Assembly (NCBI GenBank): GCA_900016875.1
Contig: FCNR01000031.1
Coordinates: 1 to 49,349, forward strand
Direction of reading: 5' to 3'
Length of the DNA: 49,349 bases
Origin: Eubacteriaceae bacterium CHKCI004
GTDB taxonomy: Bacteria; Bacillota; Clostridia; Lachnospirales; Lachnospiraceae
A program made the position numbers and the translations under genes. Shown piece by piece: positions 33,420 to 41,719 of the stretch (position 1 is the stretch's first letter; each line of letters begins with the position of its first letter). The notes under the pieces are model-generated. The model was not told the DNA's origin and did not search any database. It saw only the letters and a program-made list of their open reading frames with translations.

Positions 33420-34208
33420 ATGAATCCAGTAATAGTCAGAAAAGTAAAAATCGGCGAAGGAATGCCGAAAATCTGTGTGCCTGTGGTGGGAGTAACAAGA
33501 GACGAGATCTTTGCGCAGGCGGAAAATATAGCGGAGCTTTCCGTCGATATTGTGGAATGGAGGGGAGATTGGTTTAAAGATATCACAGAACAGCAGCAGG
33601 TAAAAGAGATTCTCTCAGGGCTCAGAAAAATTCTGAAAGAAACGCCTCTTCTTTTTACTTTCAGGACACTGCAGGAAGGCGGAGAGAGAGAGCTAGATGT
33701 ACATAGCTATGAACTTCTCAACAGATTTGTCATAGAAACAGGATATGCGGATATGATCGATGTGGAGCTTTTTATCGAGACAAAGAAAATGGCGGCAGTC
33801 AAAGACGGAGTAATAACAAATCTGATCAGGGAGGCGCACGCACACGGAGTTAAGGTCGTTGCATCCAATCATGATTTTATGAAGACGCCGTCCAAAGATG
33901 TCATCATAAAGCGATTGTGCGTAATGCAGGAGGCTGGAGCTGACATTGCAAAAATTGCGGTGATGCCGCAGAATAAAGAAGATGTGCTGACCTTGCTTCA
34001 GGCCACTGAAGAAATGTGCCGGATGCATGGGAAAACGCCGGTGATCACCATGTCCATGTCCGGTTCCGGTTTGATCAGCCGCCTGTGCGGAGAAGTCTTC
34101 GGGTCGGCTGTTACATTCGGAAGCGCCGGACAGGCATCGGCGCCGGGACAGATGGACGCATCGGAGCTCAGAAATATTCTGAACACTATTCACAGAAATC
34201 TGTTATAA
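33420..34208 (+). CDS. aroD: Type I 3-dehydroquinate dehydratase
   Basis: 262 residues from ATG 33420 (GGAGGG at 33409-33414). Dehydrates 3-dehydroquinate to 3-dehydroshikimate through a Schiff base. PKICVPVVG near the start, VDIVEWRGDWF near 40, KVVASNHDFMKTP (catalytic His) near 145 and ADIAKIAVMP (Schiff-base Lys) near 175 are present, as is SMSGSGLISRLCGEVFGSAVT near 215-235 (split by the conserved G). It is 14 bases after aroK. Earlier in-frame ATG 33369 lies inside aroK and has no ribosome binding site. Confidence 0.95.
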   Translation: MNPVIVRKVKIGEGMPKICVPVVGVTRDEIFAQAENIAELSVDIVEWRGDWFKDITEQQQVKEILSGLRKILKETPLLFTFRTLQEGGERELDVHSYELLNRFVIETGYADMIDVELFIETKKMAAVKDGVITNLIREAHAHGVKVVASNHDFMKTPSKDVIIKRLCVMQEAGADIAKIAVMPQNKEDVLTLLQATEEMCRMHGKTPVITMSMSGSGLISRLCGEVFGSAVTFGSAGQASAPGQMDASELRNILNTIHRNLL

Positions 34209-34356
34209 AATATATAAAATGTTATGCAGCGGCTTTGTAAGTAAAATTTAAAGATTGTGTGAAATACTTGTATATGTCTTTGTATAATGATAGAATTGGT
34301 AAACAGGCTGTTTTCAGATGAGTTATTTTGAGACAATATTATAGAAGGAGAATATT

Positions 34357-35535
34357 ATGGCTGGAGCATTGAGCGGATTAAAGATACTTGATTTTTCTAC
34401 ATTGCTGCCCGGACCGCTTGCAACAATGCATCTGGCGGATATGGGGGCGGAAGTGCTTCGTGTCACTTCCGGCACAAGGGCGGATCTGGTACAGACAATG
34501 CCTCCATATGTGCCGGGAATGAATATTTCCGCCACAGCCGCCCAGATCGGAAGAAATAAAAAAGTGATCACATTGAATCTGAAAGATTCCCGGGCAGTTC
34601 AGATCATAAAGAAATTAATCAGAGAATATGACATCGTTTTAGAGCAGTTCAGACCGGGCGTCATGAAAAAGCTGGGGCTGGACTATGAGACGCTGTCTGC
34701 AATTAATCCAGGGATTATCTATTGCTCCTTAACGGGATATGGTCAGGATGGCCCGATGGCTGTAAAGGCAGGACATGATATTAATTATCTGTCTTTAAGC
34801 GGTATGATGAGCTATGCCGGAAGGAAAAAAGACGGGCCGTCGTTGATGGGAATCCAGATAGCGGATATTGCTTCCGGAACCAATAATACGATAATCAGCA
34901 TCCTGGCTGCGGTAATTTACAGAAACAATACAGGCAGGGGACAATATCTGGACGTGTCCATGACCGACGGGGTGTTTGCTCTGAACGCCATGAGCGGACC
35001 CGGAGTACTGGCGACAGGAGAGAATCCGAAGCGGGAAGGAGAGCTGTTAAACGGCGGTTCACTGTATGATTTCTATGAGACGAAAGACGGCGAATATGTA
35101 AGCTTCGGAGGTCTGGAACCGAAGTTCTTTGCTGATTTCTGCAGAGTCATACACAGAGAGGAATGGATAGAAAAGGGAGTCCAGGCCGGCGATGAGATTA
35201 AAAATGAAGTGCGGGAGATTATGAAAACGAAAACCAGAGATGAGTGGATGTCCATCTTTCGGGAGGCCGACGCATGTTTTGAACCGGTATTATCGCTTTC
35301 GGAGGCCTTAAACGGCAAGCTTGCCAGAGAAAGAAATATGGTTGTGGATGTACCTGCAGCGGAGGGAAAAACGATTCGCCAGATTGGAAGTCCGTTTAAA
35401 TTCTCAGAATCACCTGTGGAGTACAAATTTGCAGGCAGAACTCTGGAACAGGCGGACACAGAAGAAGTTCTTATGGCATTAGGGTATTCCATGGAAGAGA
35501 TAGAATCTCTCGCCAGAGAAGGCGTGCTCCAATAA
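34357..35535 (+). CDS. CaiB/BaiF-type (class III) CoA transferase
   Basis: 392 residues. LKILDFSTLLPGPLATMHLADMGAEVL at the N-terminus (two parts), then LNLKD, VLEQFRPGVMKKLGLDYE, IIYCSLTGYGQDGP and AGHDINYLSLSGMMS. The Asp in GHD near residue 147 is the expected acyl-anhydride nucleophile. Members move CoA between acids such as carnitine, oxalate, bile acids, or act as alpha-methylacyl-CoA racemases; the substrate here is not evident. AGAAGGAG is 8 bases before ATG 34357. A TATAAT at 34283-34288 may be its -10. The lipid-kinase gene follows 38 bases later. Confidence 0.9.
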   Translation: MAGALSGLKILDFSTLLPGPLATMHLADMGAEVLRVTSGTRADLVQTMPPYVPGMNISATAAQIGRNKKVITLNLKDSRAVQIIKKLIREYDIVLEQFRPGVMKKLGLDYETLSAINPGIIYCSLTGYGQDGPMAVKAGHDINYLSLSGMMSYAGRKKDGPSLMGIQIADIASGTNNTIISILAAVIYRNNTGRGQYLDVSMTDGVFALNAMSGPGVLATGENPKREGELLNGGSLYDFYETKDGEYVSFGGLEPKFFADFCRVIHREEWIEKGVQAGDEIKNEVREIMKTKTRDEWMSIFREADACFEPVLSLSEALNGKLARERNMVVDVPAAEGKTIRQIGSPFKFSESPVEYKFAGRTLEQADTEEVLMALGYSMEEIESLAREGVLQ

Positions 35536-35573
35536 ATAATGATTTTTGCAGAGACTTTACAGGAGAGATGAGT

Positions 35574-36488
35574 ATGAAAGGGTTGTTTATTATTAATCCG
35601 TCATCCGGCAGACAGAATTTTCACGATAAAATAAAAGAGATTGCAGGTAATCTGATCATGGATCAGATATGCAATACGATAGATGTTTTCTATACGGAAA
35701 AACAGGATGACGCTCTCAACAGGGCACAGAAGCTGAAAACCGGAGAATATGATTTTGTGGTTGCCGTAGGCGGTGACGGAACATTAAACGAGGTAGTCAA
35801 TGGGATTATTCTCAGCAAAAGTGATATTCCTGTGGCAGTGATCTCAGCGGGTACGGTCAATGATTTTGCCAATTATCTGAAACTTCCGCAGACGCCGAAG
35901 GAGTTCTGTGAGATGATCAAAGAATTTAATCTGAAGCAGGTGGACGCGGGCAGAGTGAACGACAGGTATTTTATCAATGTGGTAGCTGCCGGGATGTTAT
36001 CAGATATAGGATTTAAGGTGGCCAAAGATAAAAAAGCTGCTATGGGTAAGCTTGCCTATTATCTGGAAGGGGCCATTGATCTTCCTAAACAGTTTGGCAG
36101 AACATTAAAGCTTAGATTTACCTGCGATGATAAGAGTCTCGAGGAGGAGATTCTTCTTTTTATGGTAGCCAACAGTCAAAGTGTGGGAGGATTCAGGGAA
36201 ATTGCGCCGCTGGCTTCCACTTCGGATGGAAAGTTTGATGTGGTTATCATCAAAAAAATGGATATTTTTCAAGTGACGCCGCTGTTATTGTCTATCTTGC
36301 AGGGCGATCATGTCAATCATCCGGCAGTGGAGTATTTTCAAACTAATCATATGCAGATTGAAAATATGGATGATCAGGAAATTAATGTAGATTATGATGG
36401 CGAGCAGCTCATGGACAGTTTTCCTCTGGATCTGGAGCTGATTCCGAAGGCCGTGCGGATCGTGATACCTCCGCAGAAAGAGCAATGA
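35574..36488 (+). CDS. Diacylglycerol/lipid kinase of the DgkB/YegS family
   Basis: 304 residues from ATG 35574. AGGAGAG at 35561-35567 abuts an ATG at 35568 and so favours 35574. IINPSSGRQNFHDK near the start and VVAVGGDGTLNEVVNG near 63-78 form the nucleotide-binding core. SAGTVNDFANYL near 95 and the later NSQSVGGF are typical. Family members phosphorylate diacylglycerol or other lipids at the membrane, feeding phosphatidic acid back into phospholipid synthesis. Which lipid is not certain. It may share a transcript with the CoA transferase. Confidence 0.92.
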   Translation: MKGLFIINPSSGRQNFHDKIKEIAGNLIMDQICNTIDVFYTEKQDDALNRAQKLKTGEYDFVVAVGGDGTLNEVVNGIILSKSDIPVAVISAGTVNDFANYLKLPQTPKEFCEMIKEFNLKQVDAGRVNDRYFINVVAAGMLSDIGFKVAKDKKAAMGKLAYYLEGAIDLPKQFGRTLKLRFTCDDKSLEEEILLFMVANSQSVGGFREIAPLASTSDGKFDVVIIKKMDIFQVTPLLLSILQGDHVNHPAVEYFQTNHMQIENMDDQEINVDYDGEQLMDSFPLDLELIPKAVRIVIPPQKEQ

Positions 36489-36514
36489 TTTCTTGCCGTG
36501 AAAGAACATAAAAC

Positions 36515-36543
36515 TTGCAAATCGCCGGAGAATAGACTATTAT
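36515..36543 (+). promoter_or_regulatory. Promoter of serS
   Basis: TTGCAA (36515-36520), 17 bases, TATTAT (36538-36543), overlapping a TATAAT at 36541. Only about 30 bases lie between it and the start, so there is no room for a T-box leader. Confidence 0.55.
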
Positions 36544-36575
36544 AATACATGTAAATTTACCCTCTGGAGGAAAGT

Positions 36576-37859
36576 ATGTTAGATTTAAAATTTGTTAGAG
36601 AAAATCCGGAAATCGTTAAACAGAATATAAGAAATAAGTTTCAGGATGAGAAGCTTCCGCTGGTGGACGAGGTTATCGCTCTGGATGTGAAGAGAAGACA
36701 GACACAGCAGGAGGCCGATGAGTTAAGAGCCAGCAGAAAGAAGATTTCCAAACAGATCGGAGCCCTGATGGCTCAGGGCAAAAAGGAAGAAGCAGAAGAA
36801 GTGAAGCAGCAGGTCACAAAAAATGCAGAACGCCTGGCTGAACTGGAAGCACAGGAAGCGGAAATCGGAGAAAAAGTGACCTCCATTATGATGCGGATTC
36901 CAAATATCATTGATCCAAGTGTTCCGATTGGAAAAGACGACAGTGAAAATGTTGAGATACAGAAATACGGCGATCCGGTAGTTCCGGACTTTGAGATTCC
37001 GTACCACACAGATATCATGGAAAGATTCAACGGCATTGATCTGGAGAGCGCCAGAAAGGTGGCCGGCAATGGTTTCTATTATCTTATGGGGGATATCGCG
37101 AGACTTCATTCCGCTGTGATTTCATATGCAAGGGATTTCATGATCGACAGAGGATTTACTTATTGTGTTCCTCCGTTCATGATCCGCAGCAATGTGGTTA
37201 CCGGAGTTATGAGTTTTGCAGAGATGGATGCCATGATGTATAAGATTGAGGGAGAAGATTTGTATCTGATCGGTACAAGTGAACATTCTATGATCGGTAA
37301 GTTCATCGATACAGTGCTGCAGGAAGATACGCTTCCGAGGACATTGACATCTTATTCTCCGTGTTTCCGTAAGGAAAAAGGAGCGCATGGTATCGAAGAA
37401 AGAGGAGTGTACCGTATCCATCAGTTTGAGAAGCAGGAGATGATCGTTGTCTGTAAACCGGAAGAGAGCCCGATGTGGTTTGACAAACTTTGGCAGAATA
37501 CGGTAGATTTGTTCCGTTCTATGGATATTCCGGTTCGTACTCTGGAATGCTGCTCCGGAGATTTGGCTGATTTGAAGGTTAAGTCCATTGACGTGGAAGC
37601 ATGGTCTCCTCGTCAGAAGAAATACTTTGAGGTGGGAAGCTGCTCTAATCTGGGAGACGCGCAGGCGAGAAGATTAAAGATCCGTGTAGTCGGAGAGAAC
37701 GGCAAATATTTTGCCCATACCCTCAATAACACGGTAGTTGCTCCGCCGCGTATGCTCATTGCATTTTTGGAAAATAATCTGAATGCGGACGGTTCCGTAA
37801 ACATTCCGGAAGTGCTTCGTCCGTATATGGGCGGCAAATCTGTGATTAAGCCAGAATAA
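36576..37859 (+). CDS. serS: Seryl-tRNA synthetase
   Basis: 427 residues, full length. The N-terminal coiled-coil arm that grips the long variable arm of tRNA-Ser spans about residues 28-105 (QTQQEADELRASRKKISKQI onwards). The class II core shows motif 2 (FRKEKGAHG ... GVYRIHQFEKQEM) near 265-290 and motif 3 near the end (PPRMLIAFLENNL). The serine-site region CCSGDLADLKVKSIDVEAW is the variant seen in many Clostridia. GGAGG is 7 bases before ATG 36576. No T-box control is seen. The gene stands alone with its own promoter and terminator. Confidence 0.97.
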   Translation: MLDLKFVRENPEIVKQNIRNKFQDEKLPLVDEVIALDVKRRQTQQEADELRASRKKISKQIGALMAQGKKEEAEEVKQQVTKNAERLAELEAQEAEIGEKVTSIMMRIPNIIDPSVPIGKDDSENVEIQKYGDPVVPDFEIPYHTDIMERFNGIDLESARKVAGNGFYYLMGDIARLHSAVISYARDFMIDRGFTYCVPPFMIRSNVVTGVMSFAEMDAMMYKIEGEDLYLIGTSEHSMIGKFIDTVLQEDTLPRTLTSYSPCFRKEKGAHGIEERGVYRIHQFEKQEMIVVCKPEESPMWFDKLWQNTVDLFRSMDIPVRTLECCSGDLADLKVKSIDVEAWSPRQKKYFEVGSCSNLGDAQARRLKIRVVGENGKYFAHTLNNTVVAPPRMLIAFLENNLNADGSVNIPEVLRPYMGGKSVIKPE

Positions 37860-37895
37860 AAAATACTGCTTTATTTTGAATATGGCAAATAAAAT

Positions 37896-37940
37896 AGCTG
37901 CTGCAAAACCCGGTATCGGGATTGCAGCAGCTTCCTTTTT
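37896..37940. terminator. Terminator after serS
   Basis: AGCTGCTGCAA (37896-37906) pairs with TTGCAGCAGCT (37922-37932), with inner CCCG/CGGG, then TCCTTTTT. It also faces the convergent flavoprotein gene. Confidence 0.88.
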
Positions 37941-37949
37941 GAGCAAAAA

Positions 37950-38570
37950 TTATCGGATGAAGTTTGTGAACATATGCTCGTCTTCCTGCTTTGGCATGCC
38001 GTATTTTTCTTTTCCAAGAGCGATACTCTTCATGAGAAATGCCATATTTCTTGCGAGAACACGCATGGTCTGAAGGCCTTCAGCGTCCTGCGCGGCTTCT
38101 CCGGGACCACGGCCGTGTACACTGTTCCAGTACTGGCTGGATGCGACAGGCATGCCGGAAATGGTAAAATATTTGTTCAGTTCATCAAAGGTGGCAGAGC
38201 AGCCGCCCCTTCTTGCCACCGCTACGCTGGCGCCTACTTTCATGCTCTTATCAAAACCGGTGCTGTAGAAGAGACGGTCGAGACAGGCAATAAGAGTTGC
38301 GTTGGCGGAAGCATAATAAACCGGGCTGGCAATCACAAGGCCGTCGGCCTCCTCAAACTTTGGAGCCAGCTCGTTTACCACGTCGTCAAATACACATTTG
38401 CCTTTGGAGGCACAAGTTCCACAGGCGATGCAGCCACGGATGTCTTTATTTCCAATCTGGACAGTTTCCACTTCGACGCCCTCTTCTAAAAATGTCTTTT
38501 CCATTTCCTGCAGGGCGATGGATGTATTGCCTCCCTTGCGGGGACTTCCGTTAATCATTAATACTTTCAT
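37950..38570 (-). CDS. Flavodoxin-fold NAD(P)H-dependent oxidoreductase (FMN reductase family)
   Basis: 206 residues on the minus strand. ATG 38570 is chosen because GGGAGGT lies just before it, while ATGs at 38585 and 38576 precede or abut that site. VLMINGSPRKGGNTSIAL binds the FMN phosphate. CIACGTCASKGKC is a cysteine cluster typical of the iron-sulfur flavoprotein-like branch, though only four cysteines in this spacing are seen. SPVYYASANATLIACLDR is the flavin-ring loop. Such proteins reduce quinones, nitro compounds or metals. Substrate unknown. Convergent with serS. Confidence 0.88.
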   Translation of the reverse strand: MKVLMINGSPRKGGNTSIALQEMEKTFLEEGVEVETVQIGNKDIRGCIACGTCASKGKCVFDDVVNELAPKFEEADGLVIASPVYYASANATLIACLDRLFYSTGFDKSMKVGASVAVARRGGCSATFDELNKYFTISGMPVASSQYWNSVHGRGPGEAAQDAEGLQTMRVLARNMAFLMKSIALGKEKYGMPKQEDEHMFTNFIR

Positions 38571-38668
38571 GTTCATACCTCCCAAATGATCTGGGCAGCG
38601 CTGATGGTTGCCGGTATTGTGTTGATATGTCTGAATCAGCAGGTTATCACTGCTTCCGAAGATTTATT

Positions 38669-39340
38669 TTACACCTGAGAAGGAGAGTTTTCAATACTTG
38701 CAGCGTTCTGGTGAATGACCATTTTGCAGATAGGATTTCCAAGATTGACAAACTTTTCCTCGTATTCAGTCATGACATTTCCAGGCAGATATTCACTGTG
38801 ATGCAGATCGTAAGTATAATAATCAAGAATCCAGCCGGATTCTTTTACTTCTTCAAGAGAAAAGTCAAAAAGTCCCCGGTTGTCTGTTTTGAAGATCACC
38901 TTGCCATTATCGGAGAGAATCTCATGATAGCGTGACAAAAACTGCCGGGAGGTAAGACGACGTTTGGCATGCCGGTCTTTTGGCCATGGATCGGAAAAAT
39001 TCAGATAAATTTCTTCCACTTCTCCTTTATCAAAATATTCTGTGATGTATTCGGCGTCCATCCGCAGAAAATGTATATTGGGCAGCGGCGCTTCTTCCAT
39101 CTTTTCAAGGGCGCGTACAAGGACGCTGGAGTATTTCTCAATTCCGATATAATGGATCTCCGGATGAAGTCTGGCCATCTCCATGAGAAAACGTCCCTTG
39201 CCCATGCCGATTTCCAGATGGATTGGTTTACCATCCTGAAAGAATTTCCGCCATTTTCCTTTGTTTTCCTCTGCATTTTTAATAACATATTCATTTTCAG
39301 CAATCTGTTCTCTCGAACCTTTTACATTTCTTAACCGCAT
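38669..39340 (-). CDS. trmB: tRNA (guanine-N7-)-methyltransferase
   Basis: 223 residues on the minus strand from ATG 39340 (MRLRNVKGSREQI), preceded by GAGG at a proper distance. The longer frame to 39,448 adds 36 unlikely residues. SAM site: HLEIGMGKGRFLMEMA; then YIGIEKYSSVLVRALEK; the catalytic/tRNA-binding signature LNFSDPWPKDRHAKRRL is perfect for TrmB. It makes m7G46 in tRNA using SAM. Divergent from the carboxypeptidase gene, across a 240-base gap with A/T-rich promoter-like DNA. Confidence 0.95.
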   Translation of the reverse strand: MRLRNVKGSREQIAENEYVIKNAEENKGKWRKFFQDGKPIHLEIGMGKGRFLMEMARLHPEIHYIGIEKYSSVLVRALEKMEEAPLPNIHFLRMDAEYITEYFDKGEVEEIYLNFSDPWPKDRHAKRRLTSRQFLSRYHEILSDNGKVIFKTDNRGLFDFSLEEVKESGWILDYYTYDLHHSEYLPGNVMTEYEEKFVNLGNPICKMVIHQNAASIENSPSQV

Positions 39341-39580
39341 GATTATCCTCACATTCGCATAAATATTTTCATGTATCATTTCAATCACTTTATACATCCT
39401 ACTCGAAAAGTAACATTTTTGCAATTTTTTTTTACTTGATTCGTACAAAATGATAGTATAAAATAAAACAATGTACGTATGCCGTATAAAATGTAATGTT
39501 TTATTGTGAAAATATGTCTGCGGGCGGTCTGTGAACCGTCAGATATAAACTGAAAAATAAATAATAAGGAGATTATACAT

Positions 39581-41239
39581 ATGAGACGTCTATTAACTTT
39601 AATATTGGCTTTATCTATGAGTGTTTCCGTCTGTCTTCCTGTACATGCACAATATTCTTTTCAGGAAGATGCTGCGGCAGAAGCAGCTACCCAGGGAGAA
39701 AGTGCCGCTGAAGGCGAAACAGATACGGAGTCTGCCGAGTCAGATACGGAGTCTGCCAAAGCGGCTGACAACGGAGAAAATGCATCTGCCGGAAGTTCAG
39801 TTTCAGATAATTCTTCCGCTGCCGCATACGGTGTGGATAATCTGAAAGGAGCGCCGGATATCACAGCAGAATCAGCGATTCTCATGGATGCAGCCTCCGG
39901 CGCTGTACTTTATGGTAAAGATGAGGAATCCAAACAATACCCCGCCAGCATAACCAAAGTGATGACAGCGCTTCTGGCCATAGAAAATTGTTCTATGGAT
40001 GATATTGTTACATTTTCCAATGAAGCGGTCAATGGAATTGAACCGGGAAGCAGCAGTGCCGGAATCAATGTGGGCGCTCAGCTGACCGTGGAAGATACTT
40101 TATATGCTCTGATGCTGGTTTCCGCCAACGAGGCGGCTTCTGCTTTAGCCGAGCATATCTCCGGTTCCAATGAAGCGTTTGCTGAGCTGATGAATCAGAG
40201 AGCGGCTGAACTGGGATGTACCGGAACACATTTTACCAATCCCCATGGTCTGCCGGATGAGGATCATTATACAACCGCCCACGATATGGCTTTGATTCTT
40301 CAGCAGGCTATGAAATATGATGAGTTCAGGACCATAGCCGAGGCAGACAGCCATACTCTGAAAAAAAGCGACACGCTGACAGATACTCTGGAATTATGGA
40401 ATCACGCAAAGATAATCCGGGAGAACAGCGATTATTATTATGAATACGCCAAAGGATCTAAAACTGGTTATACGCAGGCTGCTTTAAATACTCTGGTCAC
40501 TTACGCCGGAAAAGATAATGTGGAACTTATATGCGTTATCCTGAAAGATTATGGCGCGGACAGCAGCTACTATGATACCACTGAACTCTTTGAGTGGGGA
40601 TTTGAGAAAGTAAAAGGAATTACTCCACTGTCATCTTTTGATTTAAATGGGGCTCTGGACGCAGAATCCTCCATTTCCGATGATAAATTGACAAATATTC
40701 AGAGATTGGGATGTACATTTCCTTCTGATTACTATCTCCTTGTAAAAAAGGATTTTGACGATTCTGCTCTGACTGCTTCGTTTGTATTGGATGAGGATAT
40801 ACATGCGGGAAGAATTGGATATATTAATGTTTTATCAGGAGAAAATGTAATAGCCGCGGTTCCTGTTACTTATGATATGAATACAGAAGCTGCCCAGAGT
40901 TATGTCAGCAGCGGAAGTGCGGACGATAATCTGGAGACTGCTCCGGTGGATGAAGACCGGATGACCCCAAGTAAAATTTTTAACTATATCGTTCGTGCCG
41001 TTGTGGTGGTTATTATTCTGGCGATTCTTATCAGTTTCCTGAGAAGAAGGCAGGCAGAGAAGCGAAGACAGCAGAGAATACTGGAGAGAAAGAAAAAACA
41101 TGCTTCTTCCAATACCAGAAACAGCGGAAGTTACGGGGCCGGCGCGGGAAGAAATGCATCCGGCAAGAATACAGCCGGCAGAACAACATCCGGTGGAGCT
41201 TCCTCCTCGAGAAAGAGACGTTCCGGGAAGAAGAGATAA
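39581..41239 (+). CDS. D-alanyl-D-alanine carboxypeptidase (DacF-type, S11) with membrane anchor
   Basis: 552 residues. Signal peptide MRRLLTLILALSMSVSVCLP with cleavage likely after HAQ or VHA, followed by a low-complexity Ala/Glu/Ser linker (residues about 28-85). The S11 penicillin-binding catalytic domain has S-x-x-K in PASITKVM near 122, S-x-N in SANEAA near 180 and K-T-G in GSKTGYT near 292. A membrane segment (YIVRAVVVVIILAILISFL) near 468-487 is followed by a very basic Ser/Gly/Arg tail (RRRQAEKRRQQRILERKKK and onwards). It trims the terminal D-Ala of peptidoglycan outside the cell. The basic tail of about 65 residues is unusual. AAGGAGA precedes ATG 39581. Confidence 0.94.
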   Translation: MRRLLTLILALSMSVSVCLPVHAQYSFQEDAAAEAATQGESAAEGETDTESAESDTESAKAADNGENASAGSSVSDNSSAAAYGVDNLKGAPDITAESAILMDAASGAVLYGKDEESKQYPASITKVMTALLAIENCSMDDIVTFSNEAVNGIEPGSSSAGINVGAQLTVEDTLYALMLVSANEAASALAEHISGSNEAFAELMNQRAAELGCTGTHFTNPHGLPDEDHYTTAHDMALILQQAMKYDEFRTIAEADSHTLKKSDTLTDTLELWNHAKIIRENSDYYYEYAKGSKTGYTQAALNTLVTYAGKDNVELICVILKDYGADSSYYDTTELFEWGFEKVKGITPLSSFDLNGALDAESSISDDKLTNIQRLGCTFPSDYYLLVKKDFDDSALTASFVLDEDIHAGRIGYINVLSGENVIAAVPVTYDMNTEAAQSYVSSGSADDNLETAPVDEDRMTPSKIFNYIVRAVVVVIILAILISFLRRRQAEKRRQQRILERKKKHASSNTRNSGSYGAGAGRNASGKNTAGRTTSGGASSSRKRRSGKKR

Positions 41240-41285
41240 GTAACAATAAACAGAAGTACAGATAAACATAATATAACATGTAATG

Positions 41286-41342
41286 AAAACCGCCAGCACC
41301 TCGATACCGGTTAATAACCGGAATTGCGTGCTGGCGGTTTTT
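41286..41342 (+). terminator. Long terminator after the carboxypeptidase gene
   Basis: AAAACCGCCAGCAC pairs perfectly with GTGCTGGCGGTTTTT. An inner palindrome ACCGGTTAATAACCGG sits in the loop. Confidence 0.92.
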
Positions 41343-41439
41343 GTGTAAAACTCATGGCATATATACACGGGATTTCTGTGACAGACAACAAAAAAACACC
41401 GTCCCCAATGGTCAAGCCATCAAAAACAGTGCTTTTAAG

Positions 41440-41512
41440 TGGGCCTTCAGGGGCTCGAACCCTGGACACCCTGATTAAGAGTCAGGTGCTCTTCCAACTG
41501 AGCTAAAAGCCC
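41440..41512 (-). tRNA. tRNA-Lys(CTT)
   Basis: 73 bases on the minus strand. Acceptor GGGCTTT/AAGGCCC with discriminator A, D arm with AGCTCAGTTGG, anticodon stem CCTGA/TCAGG with loop CTCTTAA (anticodon CTT, reads AAG), T arm CAGGG TTCGAGC CCCTG. CCA is not encoded. It is intact and lies between the carboxypeptidase and the AI-2E exporter, transcribed against both. Confidence 0.96.
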
Positions 41513-41552
41513 TTGCATTTGAAATTGTTGCGAACTTTTCAACGCAAGGAAC

Positions 41553-41581
41553 ATTATATATGAGAATCGAAAAAATTGCAA
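41553..41581 (-). promoter_or_regulatory. Promoter of tRNA-Lys
   Basis: On the minus strand TTGCAA (41581-41576), 17 bases, TATAAT (41558-41553), about 40 bases before the tRNA 5' end. Confidence 0.85.
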
Positions 41582-41719
41582 GCTTTTTTTTCGTTTTTCT
41601 TACTTTTTTTAAGTATTTTTTTCAGTACAATTTTTCTGAGGCTGTTTATTTTTGGTGAAGGATGTAAATGATATAGACAGGGATGAAAAGGGAAGGGAGG
41701 GAAGGAGGTAAAATGTACT

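Noticed and set aside
36489-36575. T-box leader before serS
   Set aside because: Only about 90 bases lie between the genes and the promoter is near the start; no T-box consensus or antiterminator is visible.
37974-38489. Plus-strand open frame of 171 codons
   Set aside because: Opposite the flavin reductase, whose motifs are clear on the other strand.
41440-41512. tRNA-Lys as a second attachment site
   Set aside because: The tRNA is intact with its own promoter, and no integrase or repeated 3' end is near it.
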